The notes beneath the pieces are model-generated. The model had not been told where the DNA came from and did not search any database. It saw nothing but the letters and a program-made list of their open reading frames with translations. The position numbers were made by a program, and so were the translations under genes. Shown here in pieces: positions 28,781 through 38,018 of a DNA stretch of 64,000 bases; the first letter of the stretch is position 1, and every line of letters begins with the position of its first letter. Source of the DNA: Vibrio brasiliensis LMG 20546 (lineage in GTDB: Bacteria > Pseudomonadota > Gammaproteobacteria > Enterobacterales > Vibrionaceae); the NCBI RefSeq assembly GCF_000189255.1, contig NZ_AEVS01000049.1:1-64000 (forward strand), written 5' to 3'.

Positions 28781-30577
28781 CTAAACGTGGTTTTGCACGT
28801 TGCCGTATAAGGTTTGATATAAGCCTTGTTGTTCAACCAATTCTCCATGCGTACCTGCTTGAGACACTTGCCCATCTTCAAGTACGTAGATCAAATCTGC
28901 CTGTTTAACGGCAGATAGTCTATGCGCAACGATTAACGTTGTACGACCCTTTAAAAATTCTGTAAGGGCTCTATGTAATGCAGCTTCAGTGGCAGTATCC
29001 AGCGCCGAAGTTGCCTCATCAAGGATGACGAATTTAGGGTTACTCAAAATCATTCTGGCAATCGCCAGACGCTGTCTTTGACCACCGGAAAGTCGAATGC
29101 CGCTGCGACCTATTTGAGTCTCTAACCCGTCACTTAATTGACTAATCACATCTTGCATCTGGGCGACTTCAAGTGCGCGCCACAGTTGAAGGTCATCATA
29201 GTCTGAGCCTAGTGTCAGATTATGCCTTAAAGTGTCATTAAAGAGTATAGGCTGTTGTAATACAACGGCAATTTGGTCCCTAATTATCTCAAAACTGATA
29301 TCGTCAGTGGTTTGACCATTGTAACGAATTACTCCAGAGTCTGGTTGATAAACACCGATAAGCAACTGGATCAATGTCGACTTGCCACCACCACTTGAGC
29401 CCACCAGCGCCACTTTCTTTCCTGCGGGTATAGTGAGGCTTAATTCAGACAGAACCTGTATTTCATCATTGTAGGAGAAGTTAACCTTATCAATCGTGAC
29501 ATCGACCTCACGATCTTCGTCGAAAGGATTGACTTTACTGACAGGTCGACTCTCTTCTTCTAAATCGAGTAGGGCATTGATCCTTTTTAATGCGGCTTTG
29601 GCGCTATACCAGGAGAACTGAATACCGAGCAGCTCCTGAACTGGGGACAACATAAACCAAAGATAACCGAATACAGCGAAAATCTGACCGATGGTTAAAT
29701 CGCTAAATAGCACCATTAACATGGCCACGGCGCGGAACAGTTCAAAACCTAATAAGAATAGTAGGAAAGAGACTCGGCCAGCGGCTTCTGATTGCCAGGC
29801 GTATTTATCTGCGTCATGACGAATTTGGTCGGCCTGCGACTTTAGTTCATTAAGAAACTCGCGCTCGCGGTTGGCCGCTCGTAGCTGATAGATGCCGTCC
29901 AGAGTTTCGACCAGACGGTTCTGGAAACGCTCAAAAGATTGGTTCTCTCGCTTTTTAAGGTGCTTAACTTTGCTGCCCAGTTTGCGAGAAAAATAGATAA
30001 CTACAGGGTTAACCAGCAGAATGAACAAGCCTAAACGCCAGTCTAACCAGAGTAAAACACCCGCGGTACCGATCACCGTCAACAGACTGATCAAGAACTT
30101 ACTTAAAGTAGAGCCGATAAACTGATCGATGGTTTCGATATCAGTGATTAAGTGGGCGTTGATACCACCTGAACCGCGTGTTTCATACTGGCGGATACTG
30201 ATTCGTCCAAGCTTATCGATCATTTTACTACGCATTTGATACGTAATGGTCTTAGACACCAACGTAAACTGACGGCTTTGAACGATAGCAAGCGCCTGAC
30301 TAGCGGTACGCATGATGACCACCAGAAACAGAGTAAAGAAGATATAGCCTGTTGGGGTCTGGATGGAACTCGGTAACACGACATTCATGGCATCGAGACC
30401 AGCTCCGGGTTGATCCAACAGAATTTCATCAACCATTAATGGCATGAGTAAAGGAATCGGTACGCTGATTAACGTAGCAACCAGAGCGATAACGTTGGCA
30501 AGTATCAGTTTAGATTTATGCTTTTTTACTTGAGTTATCAGCCAAGAACGGCTAATAGTGTTGGGATTATCAATCAT
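28781..30577 (-). CDS. ABC-type exporter, fused membrane and ATPase domains
   Basis: A 598-residue half-transporter. Six membrane helices with the ABC exporter fold (residues about 15-310) are followed by an ATPase with Walker A GSSGGGKST, Q-loop VLQQPILF, signature RLSGGQRQR, Walker B FVILDEATSALD and H-loop IVAHRLSAV. The substrate is unknown; the fold is shared by lipid, peptide, drug and siderophore exporters. The E. coli locus has no such gene between msrC and letA. The ATG at 30577 is the first Met before the membrane domain; an upstream TTG at 30652 would extend it by 25 residues. A Fur-like sequence lies just before this ATG. Confidence 0.85.
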   Translation of the reverse strand: MIDNPNTISRSWLITQVKKHKSKLILANVIALVATLISVPIPLLMPLMVDEILLDQPGAGLDAMNVVLPSSIQTPTGYIFFTLFLVVIMRTASQALAIVQSRQFTLVSKTITYQMRSKMIDKLGRISIRQYETRGSGGINAHLITDIETIDQFIGSTLSKFLISLLTVIGTAGVLLWLDWRLGLFILLVNPVVIYFSRKLGSKVKHLKKRENQSFERFQNRLVETLDGIYQLRAANREREFLNELKSQADQIRHDADKYAWQSEAAGRVSFLLFLLGFELFRAVAMLMVLFSDLTIGQIFAVFGYLWFMLSPVQELLGIQFSWYSAKAALKRINALLDLEEESRPVSKVNPFDEDREVDVTIDKVNFSYNDEIQVLSELSLTIPAGKKVALVGSSGGGKSTLIQLLIGVYQPDSGVIRYNGQTTDDISFEIIRDQIAVVLQQPILFNDTLRHNLTLGSDYDDLQLWRALEVAQMQDVISQLSDGLETQIGRSGIRLSGGQRQRLAIARMILSNPKFVILDEATSALDTATEAALHRALTEFLKGRTTLIVAHRLSAVKQADLIYVLEDGQVSQAGTHGELVEQQGLYQTLYGNVQNHV

Positions 30578-30580
30578 TAT

Positions 30581-30599
30581 AATGAGAATGCTTACTATT
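30581..30599. promoter_or_regulatory. Possible Fur box between ABC exporter and msrC
   Basis: AATGAGAATGCTTACTATT matches most positions of the Vibrio Fur consensus AATGATAATNATTATCATT (15 of 18 defined bases by eye). It sits 4-22 bases before the exporter ATG and within the intergenic region shared with msrC. Iron regulation is inferred, not shown. Confidence 0.35.
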
Positions 30600-30664
30600 A
30601 GTAGTTTGCGGAAATTGTACGCAGATTCATAGTGGAAGTCTCTAATTTTCAAATGGATGTATTA

Positions 30665-31138
30665 ATGAAAATAGAACATTATCAACGCTTAACCAAGCAG
30701 GCTACGGCACTTATTGAATCTGAAACCGATCTGATTGCTAACTTATCTAACATTAGTGCCTTGTTAAACATGGAACTGGAGCGCTTGAACTGGGTTGGTT
30801 TCTATTTAATGAAAGAGGGCGAGTTAGTGCTCGGTCCTTTCCAGGGTAAGCCAGCTTGTGTGCGCATCCCTGTTGGCCGAGGTGTATGTGGTACAGCAGT
30901 AGCAACGAATACCGTTCAGCGTATTCATGATGTTCACCAGTTCGAAGGTCATATTGCTTGTGACGCAGCGAGCAATTCTGAGATTGTGATTCCATTTTCA
31001 ATCAATGGTGAAATTTTTGGTGTACTTGATATTGATAGTCCGGAAGTGGGTCGATTTAACGAAATTGATGAACAAGGACTGACATTTTTGATGCGAGAAG
31101 TGCAAAAGCTGCTTAATTCACACGCTATCAAGGCATAA
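30665..31138 (+). CDS. msrC: Free methionine-R-sulfoxide reductase
   Basis: A 157-residue GAF-fold enzyme (E. coli YebR/MsrC 165). It reduces free L-methionine-R-sulfoxide with thioredoxin. The three active-site cysteines are in KPACVRIPVGRGVCGTAV and GHIACDAASNSE, and the latter is the most conserved family block. NWVGFYL and LDIDS complete the GAF pocket. Two earlier in-frame ATG/TTG codons exist (30632, 30653), but 30665 has GGA at suitable spacing. It is next to proQ and prc as in E. coli. Confidence 0.93.
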   Translation: MKIEHYQRLTKQATALIESETDLIANLSNISALLNMELERLNWVGFYLMKEGELVLGPFQGKPACVRIPVGRGVCGTAVATNTVQRIHDVHQFEGHIACDAASNSEIVIPFSINGEIFGVLDIDSPEVGRFNEIDEQGLTFLMREVQKLLNSHAIKA

Positions 31139-31237
31139 ATTCTCTATTGAGTGTGGTTTTTCGCTTGCAGGTCACTATAATACCTCAAATATTTAATCTT
31201 AATGCTCGCGGATGTACCGCAATAACCAGGAACCCAC

Positions 31238-31867
31238 ATGGAAAACACTGAAAAGTTAAAAAACAGCAAAGAAGTTATCGCATACATTGCTGAATGTTTC
31301 CCTAAGTGCTTTACTTTAGAAGGTGAAGCTAAGCCACTTAAAATTGGTATCTTTCAAGATCTTGCGGAACGCCTAAGCGACGATCCGAAAGTAAGCAAAA
31401 CTCAACTTCGTGCAGCGTTAAGACAATACACTTCATCATGGCGTTACCTTCACGGTGTTAAGCCAGGTGCAGTACGTGTAGATTTAGATGGCAACCCAGC
31501 AGGTGAGCTAGACGAAGAACACGTAGAACACGCTAAAACAGCACTAGCTGAGAGCAAAGCTAAAGTACAAGCTCGTCGTAAAGAGCAAGCACAGAAAGCT
31601 CGCGAAGAAGGCAAAGCGAAAGCTAAGCCAGCGGCGAAGAAGCCTCAAGGCCGTCGCCCACAACAGAACAAAGTACAAAAAGCCGCTAAGCCAGTAGAAA
31701 CGCGCGCTCTGAATGCTGACGAAGTAAAAGTTGGCAATCAAGTTAACGTTAATATGGGCAAAGGAAACATGGCTGCGACTATCGTTGAAATCAATAAGGA
31801 AGATGTGCGTGTTCAACTGACTAACGGCCTACAAATGGTTGTAAAAGCGGAGCACTTACGCGCATAA
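31238..31867 (+). CDS. proQ: RNA chaperone ProQ
   Basis: A 209-residue global RNA-binding protein. The FinO-like domain covers residues about 5-120 ([48 protein letters not shown]). A basic Ala/Lys/Arg-rich linker spans residues about 105-150 and a C-terminal Tudor-like domain residues about 155-209 ([20 protein letters not shown]). It binds structured sRNAs and mRNA 3' ends. AGGA precedes the ATG. Its stop codon overlaps the prc ribosome binding region, so the two genes form an operon. Confidence 0.95.
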   Translation: MENTEKLKNSKEVIAYIAECFPKCFTLEGEAKPLKIGIFQDLAERLSDDPKVSKTQLRAALRQYTSSWRYLHGVKPGAVRVDLDGNPAGELDEEHVEHAKTALAESKAKVQARRKEQAQKAREEGKAKAKPAAKKPQGRRPQQNKVQKAAKPVETRALNADEVKVGNQVNVNMGKGNMAATIVEINKEDVRVQLTNGLQMVVKAEHLRA

Positions 31868-31880
31868 AGGAGATACTCCT
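31867..31880 (+). promoter_or_regulatory. Hairpin masking the prc ribosome binding site
   Basis: AGGAG (31868-31872), loop ATA and CTCCT (31876-31880) form a short perfect stem that occludes the only plausible ribosome binding site of prc. It begins one base after the proQ stop codon (31865-31867). Twelve bases separate GGAG from the ATG when unfolded. Confidence 0.45.
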
Positions 31881-31884
31881 ACGC

Positions 31885-33882
31885 ATGAAATGCCGTTCAA
31901 AATTGTCGCTGATTGCTGCTAGCCTATGGCTAGCAGCTTCTACAGCTCATGCTTTAGAAGCAAACATCAGTCTAGAGGACTTACCGGTCCTTTCTCCAGA
32001 AGCTCAGCATGAGACAGCCAGCAAACGTGTCACATCTCGCTTTACCCGTTCTCATTACAAGCACTTCTCGCTAAACGATCAGTTCTCTCAAGCTATTTTC
32101 GAACGCTATATCGAAATGCTTGATTACAATCGTAATATCTTCACTCAGGCGGATATCGACTCATTCAAATCTTGGACATCAGGTATTGATGACCAACTGA
32201 AAGTGGGTGATAACCAAATTGCTTTTGATGTCTATAACTTATCGATCAAACGTCGTTACGAGCGCTTCCAGTATGCCTTGTCGATTCTTGATAAGGAGAT
32301 GAGCTTTGACAGCGATGAGACGATTGAACTTGATCGTAGTGAAGAAGCATGGCCTGCCAATACTGCTGAACTTGACGAACTTTGGCGTAAACGCGTTAAG
32401 TATGATGCGTTAAACCTTAAGTTAACAGGCAAGGACTGGGACGAAATTAAAGACGTATTAGGTAAGCGTTATAATAATGCGCTTAAACGTCTTGGTCAGA
32501 CTCATAACGAAGATGCATTCCAGCTTTATATGAATGCTTTCGCTCGTGAAATCGATCCACACACAAGTTATCTCTCTCCGCGAAATGCCGATCAGTTCCA
32601 AACTGATATGAACCTGTCACTAGAAGGTATTGGTGCCGTATTGCAAATGACGGATGACTATACGGTTATTCGCTCACTGGTTGCTGGTGGCCCGGCATCG
32701 AAAAGCAAACAGTTAGCAGAAGGTGACCGCATTATAGGTGTTGGTCAGGATGGCGAAGATATCGTTGATGTGATCGGTTGGCGATTGGATGATGTTGTAC
32801 AGTTAATCAAGGGGCCGAAAGGCACTAAGGTTAATCTGCAAATCTTACCGGAAGGTAAAGATGCTAAGGCAGAAGTCATTACCATAGTTCGTGACAAAAT
32901 CCGTCTTGAAGATCGAGCGGTTAAGTCAGAAGTTATCGAAAAAGATGGTAAGAAAATCGGCGTACTAGAAGTACCAAGCTTCTATGTCGGCCTGGCTAAA
33001 GACACTGATAAACTTATTGGTGAGCTTAAAGAAAAGGGCGTTGATGGAATTATTGTCGACTTACGTAACAACGGTGGTGGTGCTTTAACCGAAGCAACAG
33101 CGTTGTCTGGTTTGTTCATCACTAGCGGACCTGTTGTGCAAGTCCGTGACAGCTATGGCCGAATCAATGTTAACAGCGATACGGACGGTAAGATTAGCTA
33201 TGATGGTCCATTAACCGTTCTGGTCAACCGATACAGTGCGTCTGCTTCAGAGATTTTTGCCGCAGCAATGCAGGATTATGGCCGCGCGATTATTTTGGGT
33301 GAAAACTCTTTTGGTAAGGGTACGGTGCAACAGCATCGCTCACTGAATCATATCTATGATCTTTTCGATAAAGAATTAGGTTATGTTCAGTACACCATCC
33401 AAAAGTTCTACCGTATTGATGGTGGTAGTACGCAGAATAAAGGCGTTGCTCCTGACATCGCATTCCCAACTGCAGTAGAGCCGAGTGAAACGGGTGAGTC
33501 TGTAGAAGATAATGCATTGCCTTGGGATAGTATCGATCAGGCTAAATACCAAGTGTTACAGCGTAACGAAGCTTTGATTGGTAAGCTAACGGCTAAGCAT
33601 CAGACCCGTATTGCGAAAGATCTGGAGTTTCGTTTTGTCGCCGAAGATATTGAAAAATACAAGGCGGAAAAAGACGATAACACCCTGTCTCTTAACGAGA
33701 AAACTCGTAAAGCAGAGAGTGATGAAGCTGACGCTAGACGCCTGGCTCGTATCAATCAGCGTCAGAAAGCTGAGGGTAAAGAGCCTTTCAAAACGCTAGA
33801 TGACATACCAAAAGATTATGAAGCGCCTGATGCGTATCTAAACGAATCAGTGGCCATCATGGTCGATATGATTAAATCGTAA
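31885..33882 (+). CDS. prc: Tail-specific protease Prc
   Basis: A 665-residue periplasmic C-terminal-processing protease (E. coli Prc 682). A signal peptide covers residues 1-23 (ASTAHA/LEA). A PDZ domain (GIGAVLQMTDDYTVIRSLVAGGPA) precedes the S41 peptidase core with the catalytic Ser in NRYSASASEIFAAAMQDY (near residue 452) and the catalytic Lys in GENSFGKGTVQ (residue 477), positions equal to those of E. coli. It degrades proteins with nonpolar C-termini and trims cell-wall enzymes. Translation is probably coupled to proQ. Confidence 0.95.
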   Translation: MKCRSKLSLIAASLWLAASTAHALEANISLEDLPVLSPEAQHETASKRVTSRFTRSHYKHFSLNDQFSQAIFERYIEMLDYNRNIFTQADIDSFKSWTSGIDDQLKVGDNQIAFDVYNLSIKRRYERFQYALSILDKEMSFDSDETIELDRSEEAWPANTAELDELWRKRVKYDALNLKLTGKDWDEIKDVLGKRYNNALKRLGQTHNEDAFQLYMNAFAREIDPHTSYLSPRNADQFQTDMNLSLEGIGAVLQMTDDYTVIRSLVAGGPASKSKQLAEGDRIIGVGQDGEDIVDVIGWRLDDVVQLIKGPKGTKVNLQILPEGKDAKAEVITIVRDKIRLEDRAVKSEVIEKDGKKIGVLEVPSFYVGLAKDTDKLIGELKEKGVDGIIVDLRNNGGGALTEATALSGLFITSGPVVQVRDSYGRINVNSDTDGKISYDGPLTVLVNRYSASASEIFAAAMQDYGRAIILGENSFGKGTVQQHRSLNHIYDLFDKELGYVQYTIQKFYRIDGGSTQNKGVAPDIAFPTAVEPSETGESVEDNALPWDSIDQAKYQVLQRNEALIGKLTAKHQTRIAKDLEFRFVAEDIEKYKAEKDDNTLSLNEKTRKAESDEADARRLARINQRQKAEGKEPFKTLDDIPKDYEAPDAYLNESVAIMVDMIKS

Positions 33883-33898
33883 GATTAATCAGTCTGTT

Positions 33899-33929
33899 AA
33901 AAAGCGAGCCCAAGTGGCTCGCTTTTTTT
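33899..33929 (+). terminator. Terminator of proQ-prc
   Basis: GCGAGCC, loop CAAGT and GGCTCGC are followed by seven T. It is 17 bases after the prc stop. Confidence 0.9.
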
Positions 33930-34018
33930 ATCCGGCTAATTATTGTGATAAAGATCAATTTTTTTCGCTAAATGTAACTGTCGTGCCTAAGCTTAAAGAA
34001 AAGAGTAAGGAGCGCGCT

Positions 34019-34681
34019 ATGAGATTGATAGTTTTATTATCACTAATTTTTAGCTTCTCGGTTCTCGCTAATGGAGTGCGAGACAATAGCGATTTGACTC
34101 AGTTTGACCAACCGTTTCTACTAGGGGATTGGTACCTTGTTAATCCGAATCCCGAACAGTCTCGAGAAAACTTTTTGGCGATCAAGCTTTCGTTAGACTC
34201 AAACTATAATTTTAAAATTGATATCCAGAAAAGGGACTATTCAGTCGACCATTGGGAAGGTTTCTATACCGCTAACGATGACACACTCATATTAGGCTTG
34301 AACACCTCTGAACCTCAGGTGTACGAGTACTCCGCGAATCATAACCTGCTCAATCTGAACGGTGTGGTTTTTACTAAAGCACTCTCTAATTCATTGGCTG
34401 GCATGTGGTCGAGTGCCCATTTAGGCGGAGATGACATGTTGACCAGCGATGTTCATCAGCTCGATTTGATTCTGCAGCCTGATTTTGTATTTATGTTCCG
34501 AGTCAGTAACGACCAGGGCGATGAAGCGATTCACAAAGGTGTTTACTACACCGAAGGCGAACATTTGGTGTTGCTGTACGAGAATGGTGAACACGAAACT
34601 CGCTACACACTTAACAGTGATACGCTGACTTTAGAAATGGAAGAAGGGGCGCTCTACGCAGTACTTAACCGAATACGTTAA
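34019..34681 (+). CDS. Exported protein with two lipocalin-like repeats, unknown function
   Basis: A 220-residue protein with a clear signal peptide (MRLIVLLSLIFSFSVLA, cut before NGV). The mature part consists of two related units of about 90 residues. Each opens with a Gly-x-Trp (LLGDWYL; LAGMWSS), then LKL/LIL strands, a GFYT/GVYY turn, and paired strands near the end (YEYSANHNLLNL; TRYTLNSDTLTL). This is a beta-sandwich or lipocalin-like pattern. I cannot name a family. AAGGAG precedes the ATG at 34019; the frame extends upstream to 33914 only through the prc terminator, so that extension is rejected. Confidence 0.75.
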   Translation: MRLIVLLSLIFSFSVLANGVRDNSDLTQFDQPFLLGDWYLVNPNPEQSRENFLAIKLSLDSNYNFKIDIQKRDYSVDHWEGFYTANDDTLILGLNTSEPQVYEYSANHNLLNLNGVVFTKALSNSLAGMWSSAHLGGDDMLTSDVHQLDLILQPDFVFMFRVSNDQGDEAIHKGVYYTEGEHLVLLYENGEHETRYTLNSDTLTLEMEEGALYAVLNRIR

Positions 34682-34754
34682 AAACGCTTGGAGGATAAAT
34701 GTGACCTTTGATGCGTAAATAGGCAATCAGTTTGAGTTTTACGTCAACAATAGA

Positions 34755-34793
34755 CAAAAAACGAGGTATTTCGACATCGAGCCTCGTTTTTTT
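34755..34793 (+). terminator. Terminator after the lipocalin-like gene
   Basis: AAAACGAGG and CCTCGTTTT pair across a 15-base loop and are followed by a T-run. Confidence 0.75.
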
Positions 34794-34824
34794 ATATCCA
34801 GAGTTGTAAGCTAATACCAATTTT

Positions 34825-34847
34825 TAAAGGTCGGACTTCGACCTTTA
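34825..34847. repeat. Perfect 9-bp inverted repeat upstream of pepN
   Basis: TAAAGGTCG and CGACCTTTA are separated by GACTT, 65 bases before the pepN ATG. No T-run follows, so it is not an obvious terminator; it may be an operator or leader hairpin. Confidence 0.6.
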
Positions 34848-34911
34848 TACTTATCACGCCCTGTCACAGTCGGCGTGCTATTCACATGCATTCAGTCAGA
34901 AGGATTTCGAC

Positions 34912-37518
34912 ATGGCTCAGACTCCTCAAGCCAAGTACCGCAAAGATTATCAATCTCCATCACATACCATCACAGATATCGATTTGACTTTCGATCTCTA
35001 CGACAACGAGACAACGGTTACTGCGGTATCGCAAGTTAAACAACTTAAAGAATCAACGACGCTTCGCTTAGATGGTGAAGACTTAAAGCTTCAAAGCATC
35101 TCAATTAATGGCGAAACCTGGACTGACTATAGCGAAGTTGAAGGTGGTTTAGAGATTCGCCAATTGCCAAGCGAGTTTGCTCTTGAGATTGTGACTCTTA
35201 TCGACCCTGAAGCGAACACGGCTCTTGAAGGTCTTTACAAGTCAGGTGGCGCATTCTGTACTCAGTGTGAAGCGGAAGGTTTCCGTCGTATTACTTACTA
35301 CATGGATCGTCCTGATGTATTAGCAAAATACACGACCAAAGTGATTGCTGATAAAGCGCAAAATCCGTTCCTGTTAAGTAATGGTAACCGCGTTGCAGAA
35401 GGCGAACTGGAAGGCGATCGTCACTGGGTTCAATGGCAAGACCCACATCCAAAACCAGCGTACCTGTTTGCATTGGTAGCAGGTGATTTTGATGTGCTAC
35501 GCGACAAATACGTCACTCAGTCAGGTCGTAACGTAGAGCTAGAAATCTTTGTCGACAAGGGCAACCTTGATCGTGCACCACACGCAATGACGTCACTAAT
35601 TAACTCAATGAAGTGGGACGAAGAGCGCTTTGGTCTGGAGTATGACTTAGACATTTACATGATTGTCGCCGTTGATTTCTTCAACATGGGTGCGATGGAA
35701 AACAAAGGTCTCAACATCTTTAACTCTAAGTTTGTTCTGGCTAATGAGAAGACCGCGACGGATACCGATTACTTAGGCATCGAAGCGGTTATTGGTCATG
35801 AGTACTTCCATAACTGGACAGGTAACCGAGTGACTTGTCGCGACTGGTTCCAGTTAAGCCTTAAAGAAGGTTTAACGGTATTCCGTGATCAGGAGTTTTC
35901 ATCTGATCTTGGTTCTCGTGCTGTTAACCGCATCAACAATGTCAGAATCATTCGTGGTCCTCAGTTTGCTGAAGACGCAAGCCCGATGTCTCACCCGATT
36001 CGCCCTGACAAAGTGATCGAAATGAACAACTTCTACACTTTAACTGTTTATGAAAAAGGCAGTGAAGTGATCCGTATGATGCATACCTTATTAGGCGAAG
36101 AGGGCTTCCAGAAAGGTATGAAGTTGTATTTTGAACGCCATGATGGCACAGCTGCAACCTGTGAAGATTTTGTGTCTGCGATGGAAGATGCGAGTGGCGT
36201 TGATCTTAAGCAATTCCGCTTATGGTACAGCCAGTCGGGTACGCCAACAGTTAGTGTGACCAGCAGTTACGACGCAGAGCAACAGACTTACTCTCTAACT
36301 GTTGAGCAATCAACAGAGTCAACTCAGGATCAGGCCGACAAGCAACCACTTCATATTCCTTTTGATGTAGAACTGTATGCAGCAAATGGTGATGTTATTG
36401 AGTTACGCCGTAACGGTTGTGTGGTTGGTAATGTACTTGATGTTACTGAAGCGAAACAGACATTTGTGTTTGAAGGCGTTACAGAACAACCAGTACCTTC
36501 ATTGCTACGTGAATTCTCTGCACCAGTTAAGCTAGAGTATGACTACAGCGATGAAGAGCTGACCTTCCTAATGGTGCATGCGCGCAATGAGTTTGCTCGT
36601 TGGGATGCAGGTCAAATGCTGTTGGCGAAGTACATTCGTTCAAACGTGGAGAAAGTGCAGGCGGGTGAAGAAGTAGAACTCTCTGCTGCTGTCGTTGATG
36701 CCTTCCGCGGAGTATTACTGTCTGACCAACTTGAGCCAGCGTTTATTTCAGAAGTCCTTTCGTTGCCAAGCTTTAATGAAGTCTCTGGTTGGTATAAACA
36801 AGTAGATGTAGACGCAGTAGCGAAAGTACTAAAAGCACTTAAAGTGATTCTGGCTTCAGAGTTACATGACGAGCTTAGCGCAATTTACCACAGCTCTAAA
36901 CAGGAAGAGTACTCAATTGAACATGCGGCAATTGGCCAACGTTCTCTTCGTAACACCGCACTAGGATTTTTAGCTTACACCGAGCAGGGTAACGAACTTG
37001 CGAAAGCCCAGTACGCTGATGCCAACAATATGACTGACACGATTGCGGCGATGAGTGCAGCAAATAGTGCTCAACTTGAATGTCGTGAAGCACTGATGCA
37101 AGACTACAGTGATAAGTGGAAACACGATGGCTTAGTTATGGACAAGTGGTTTGCTCTTCAGGGTACAAACCCAGCTGAGAATGTGCTTGAAGTCATTAAG
37201 CAGACAATGAGCCACGAAGCATTTAGCCTTAAAAACCCTAACCGTACTCGTAGCTTAATCGGTTCTTTCCTTAACATGAACCCGGTACGCTTCCACGCTA
37301 AATCTGGTGAAGGCTATAAGTTTGCAGGGGAGATCTTACGCGAGCTAAACAGCAGTAACCCACAGGTAGCATCTCGTCTAATCGATCCTTTGTTGAAGTT
37401 CCGTAAATATGATCCTGCTCGCCAAGAGCTAATCAAGGCAGAGCTAGAGACATTAAAAGCAATGGACAACCTGGCTAAAGACCTATTCGAGAAAGTGACC
37501 AAAGCACTGGAATCGTAA
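34912..37518 (+). CDS. pepN: Aminopeptidase N
   Basis: An 868-residue M1 zinc aminopeptidase (E. coli PepN 870). The GAMEN exopeptidase motif lies at residues about 261-265 and the zinc site HEYFHNW at residues about 297-303, followed by the third ligand Glu in LKEGLTVFRDQEF. It releases N-terminal residues in the last steps of cytoplasmic protein turnover. AGAAGGATT precedes the ATG. A terminator follows directly. Confidence 0.96.
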   Translation: MAQTPQAKYRKDYQSPSHTITDIDLTFDLYDNETTVTAVSQVKQLKESTTLRLDGEDLKLQSISINGETWTDYSEVEGGLEIRQLPSEFALEIVTLIDPEANTALEGLYKSGGAFCTQCEAEGFRRITYYMDRPDVLAKYTTKVIADKAQNPFLLSNGNRVAEGELEGDRHWVQWQDPHPKPAYLFALVAGDFDVLRDKYVTQSGRNVELEIFVDKGNLDRAPHAMTSLINSMKWDEERFGLEYDLDIYMIVAVDFFNMGAMENKGLNIFNSKFVLANEKTATDTDYLGIEAVIGHEYFHNWTGNRVTCRDWFQLSLKEGLTVFRDQEFSSDLGSRAVNRINNVRIIRGPQFAEDASPMSHPIRPDKVIEMNNFYTLTVYEKGSEVIRMMHTLLGEEGFQKGMKLYFERHDGTAATCEDFVSAMEDASGVDLKQFRLWYSQSGTPTVSVTSSYDAEQQTYSLTVEQSTESTQDQADKQPLHIPFDVELYAANGDVIELRRNGCVVGNVLDVTEAKQTFVFEGVTEQPVPSLLREFSAPVKLEYDYSDEELTFLMVHARNEFARWDAGQMLLAKYIRSNVEKVQAGEEVELSAAVVDAFRGVLLSDQLEPAFISEVLSLPSFNEVSGWYKQVDVDAVAKVLKALKVILASELHDELSAIYHSSKQEEYSIEHAAIGQRSLRNTALGFLAYTEQGNELAKAQYADANNMTDTIAAMSAANSAQLECREALMQDYSDKWKHDGLVMDKWFALQGTNPAENVLEVIKQTMSHEAFSLKNPNRTRSLIGSFLNMNPVRFHAKSGEGYKFAGEILRELNSSNPQVASRLIDPLLKFRKYDPARQELIKAELETLKAMDNLAKDLFEKVTKALES

Positions 37519-37531
37519 TCAAATTGGTCAA

Positions 37532-37562
37532 AACAGTAGCGCTTTTTGCGCTACTGTTTATT
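37532..37562 (+). terminator. Terminator of pepN
   Basis: ACAGTAGCGC, a TTTTT loop and GCGCTACTGT are followed by TTATTT, starting 14 bases after the pepN stop. Confidence 0.85.
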
Positions 37563-37613
37563 TATACAGTATTTTTGTTTTATTGGAAAAAGCGTTATTT
37601 TTTTAACCGATTT

Positions 37614-37832
37614 ATGAATCAATACTACTTCACTCTTAACATCAGTTATCAAACTTTTCTTTCTCATTACAATGGTGCCGCGAGCAACATTTTAGTGGTG
37701 ACAGACAATGGCTTACGCCTACAATTGCCTGCATCGCGTTTCAGGCCTTTTGTTAGTCAAATAGGGCTAAAAGGGCGTTTTAGATTAACAACTGACCAAA
37801 ATAATAAGTTTTTGAAGTTAGAACTTCTGTGA
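37614..37832 (+). CDS. DUF2835 family small protein
   Basis: A 72-residue protein matching the DUF2835 pattern: it starts MNQYYFTLNISYQTFL and contains GLRLQLPASRFRPFVSQIGLKGRF, with a predicted all-beta fold. Function is unknown. The frame continues upstream to 37524, but that stretch consists of the pepN terminator hairpin and hydrophobic codons. The Met at 37614 gives the family N-terminus, although its ribosome binding site is weak. Confidence 0.75.
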   Translation: MNQYYFTLNISYQTFLSHYNGAASNILVVTDNGLRLQLPASRFRPFVSQIGLKGRFRLTTDQNNKFLKLELL

Positions 37833-38018
37833 GCAACTGATTTTATAGAAGTTTAAATAGAACATTAGTCACATTATCAAACATTTCACCTCTTACCACT
37901 CCTAAAAGAATTAACTATTTATCAATAAAGCTTTTACAATAAAGCGGCATTACCCGTGTTAAGCACTATGCTTACAACATCCCCAAAATACATACAATTC
38001 TAATTGTGGAGTGTGATT

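Noticed and set aside
33914-34018. N-terminal extension of the lipocalin-like protein
   Set aside because: It would be translated through the prc terminator and lacks a signal; the downstream ATG has AAGGAG and starts a signal peptide.
37524-37613. Extension of the DUF2835 gene with a membrane segment
   Set aside because: It covers the pepN terminator hairpin, and the family starts at the Met at 37614.
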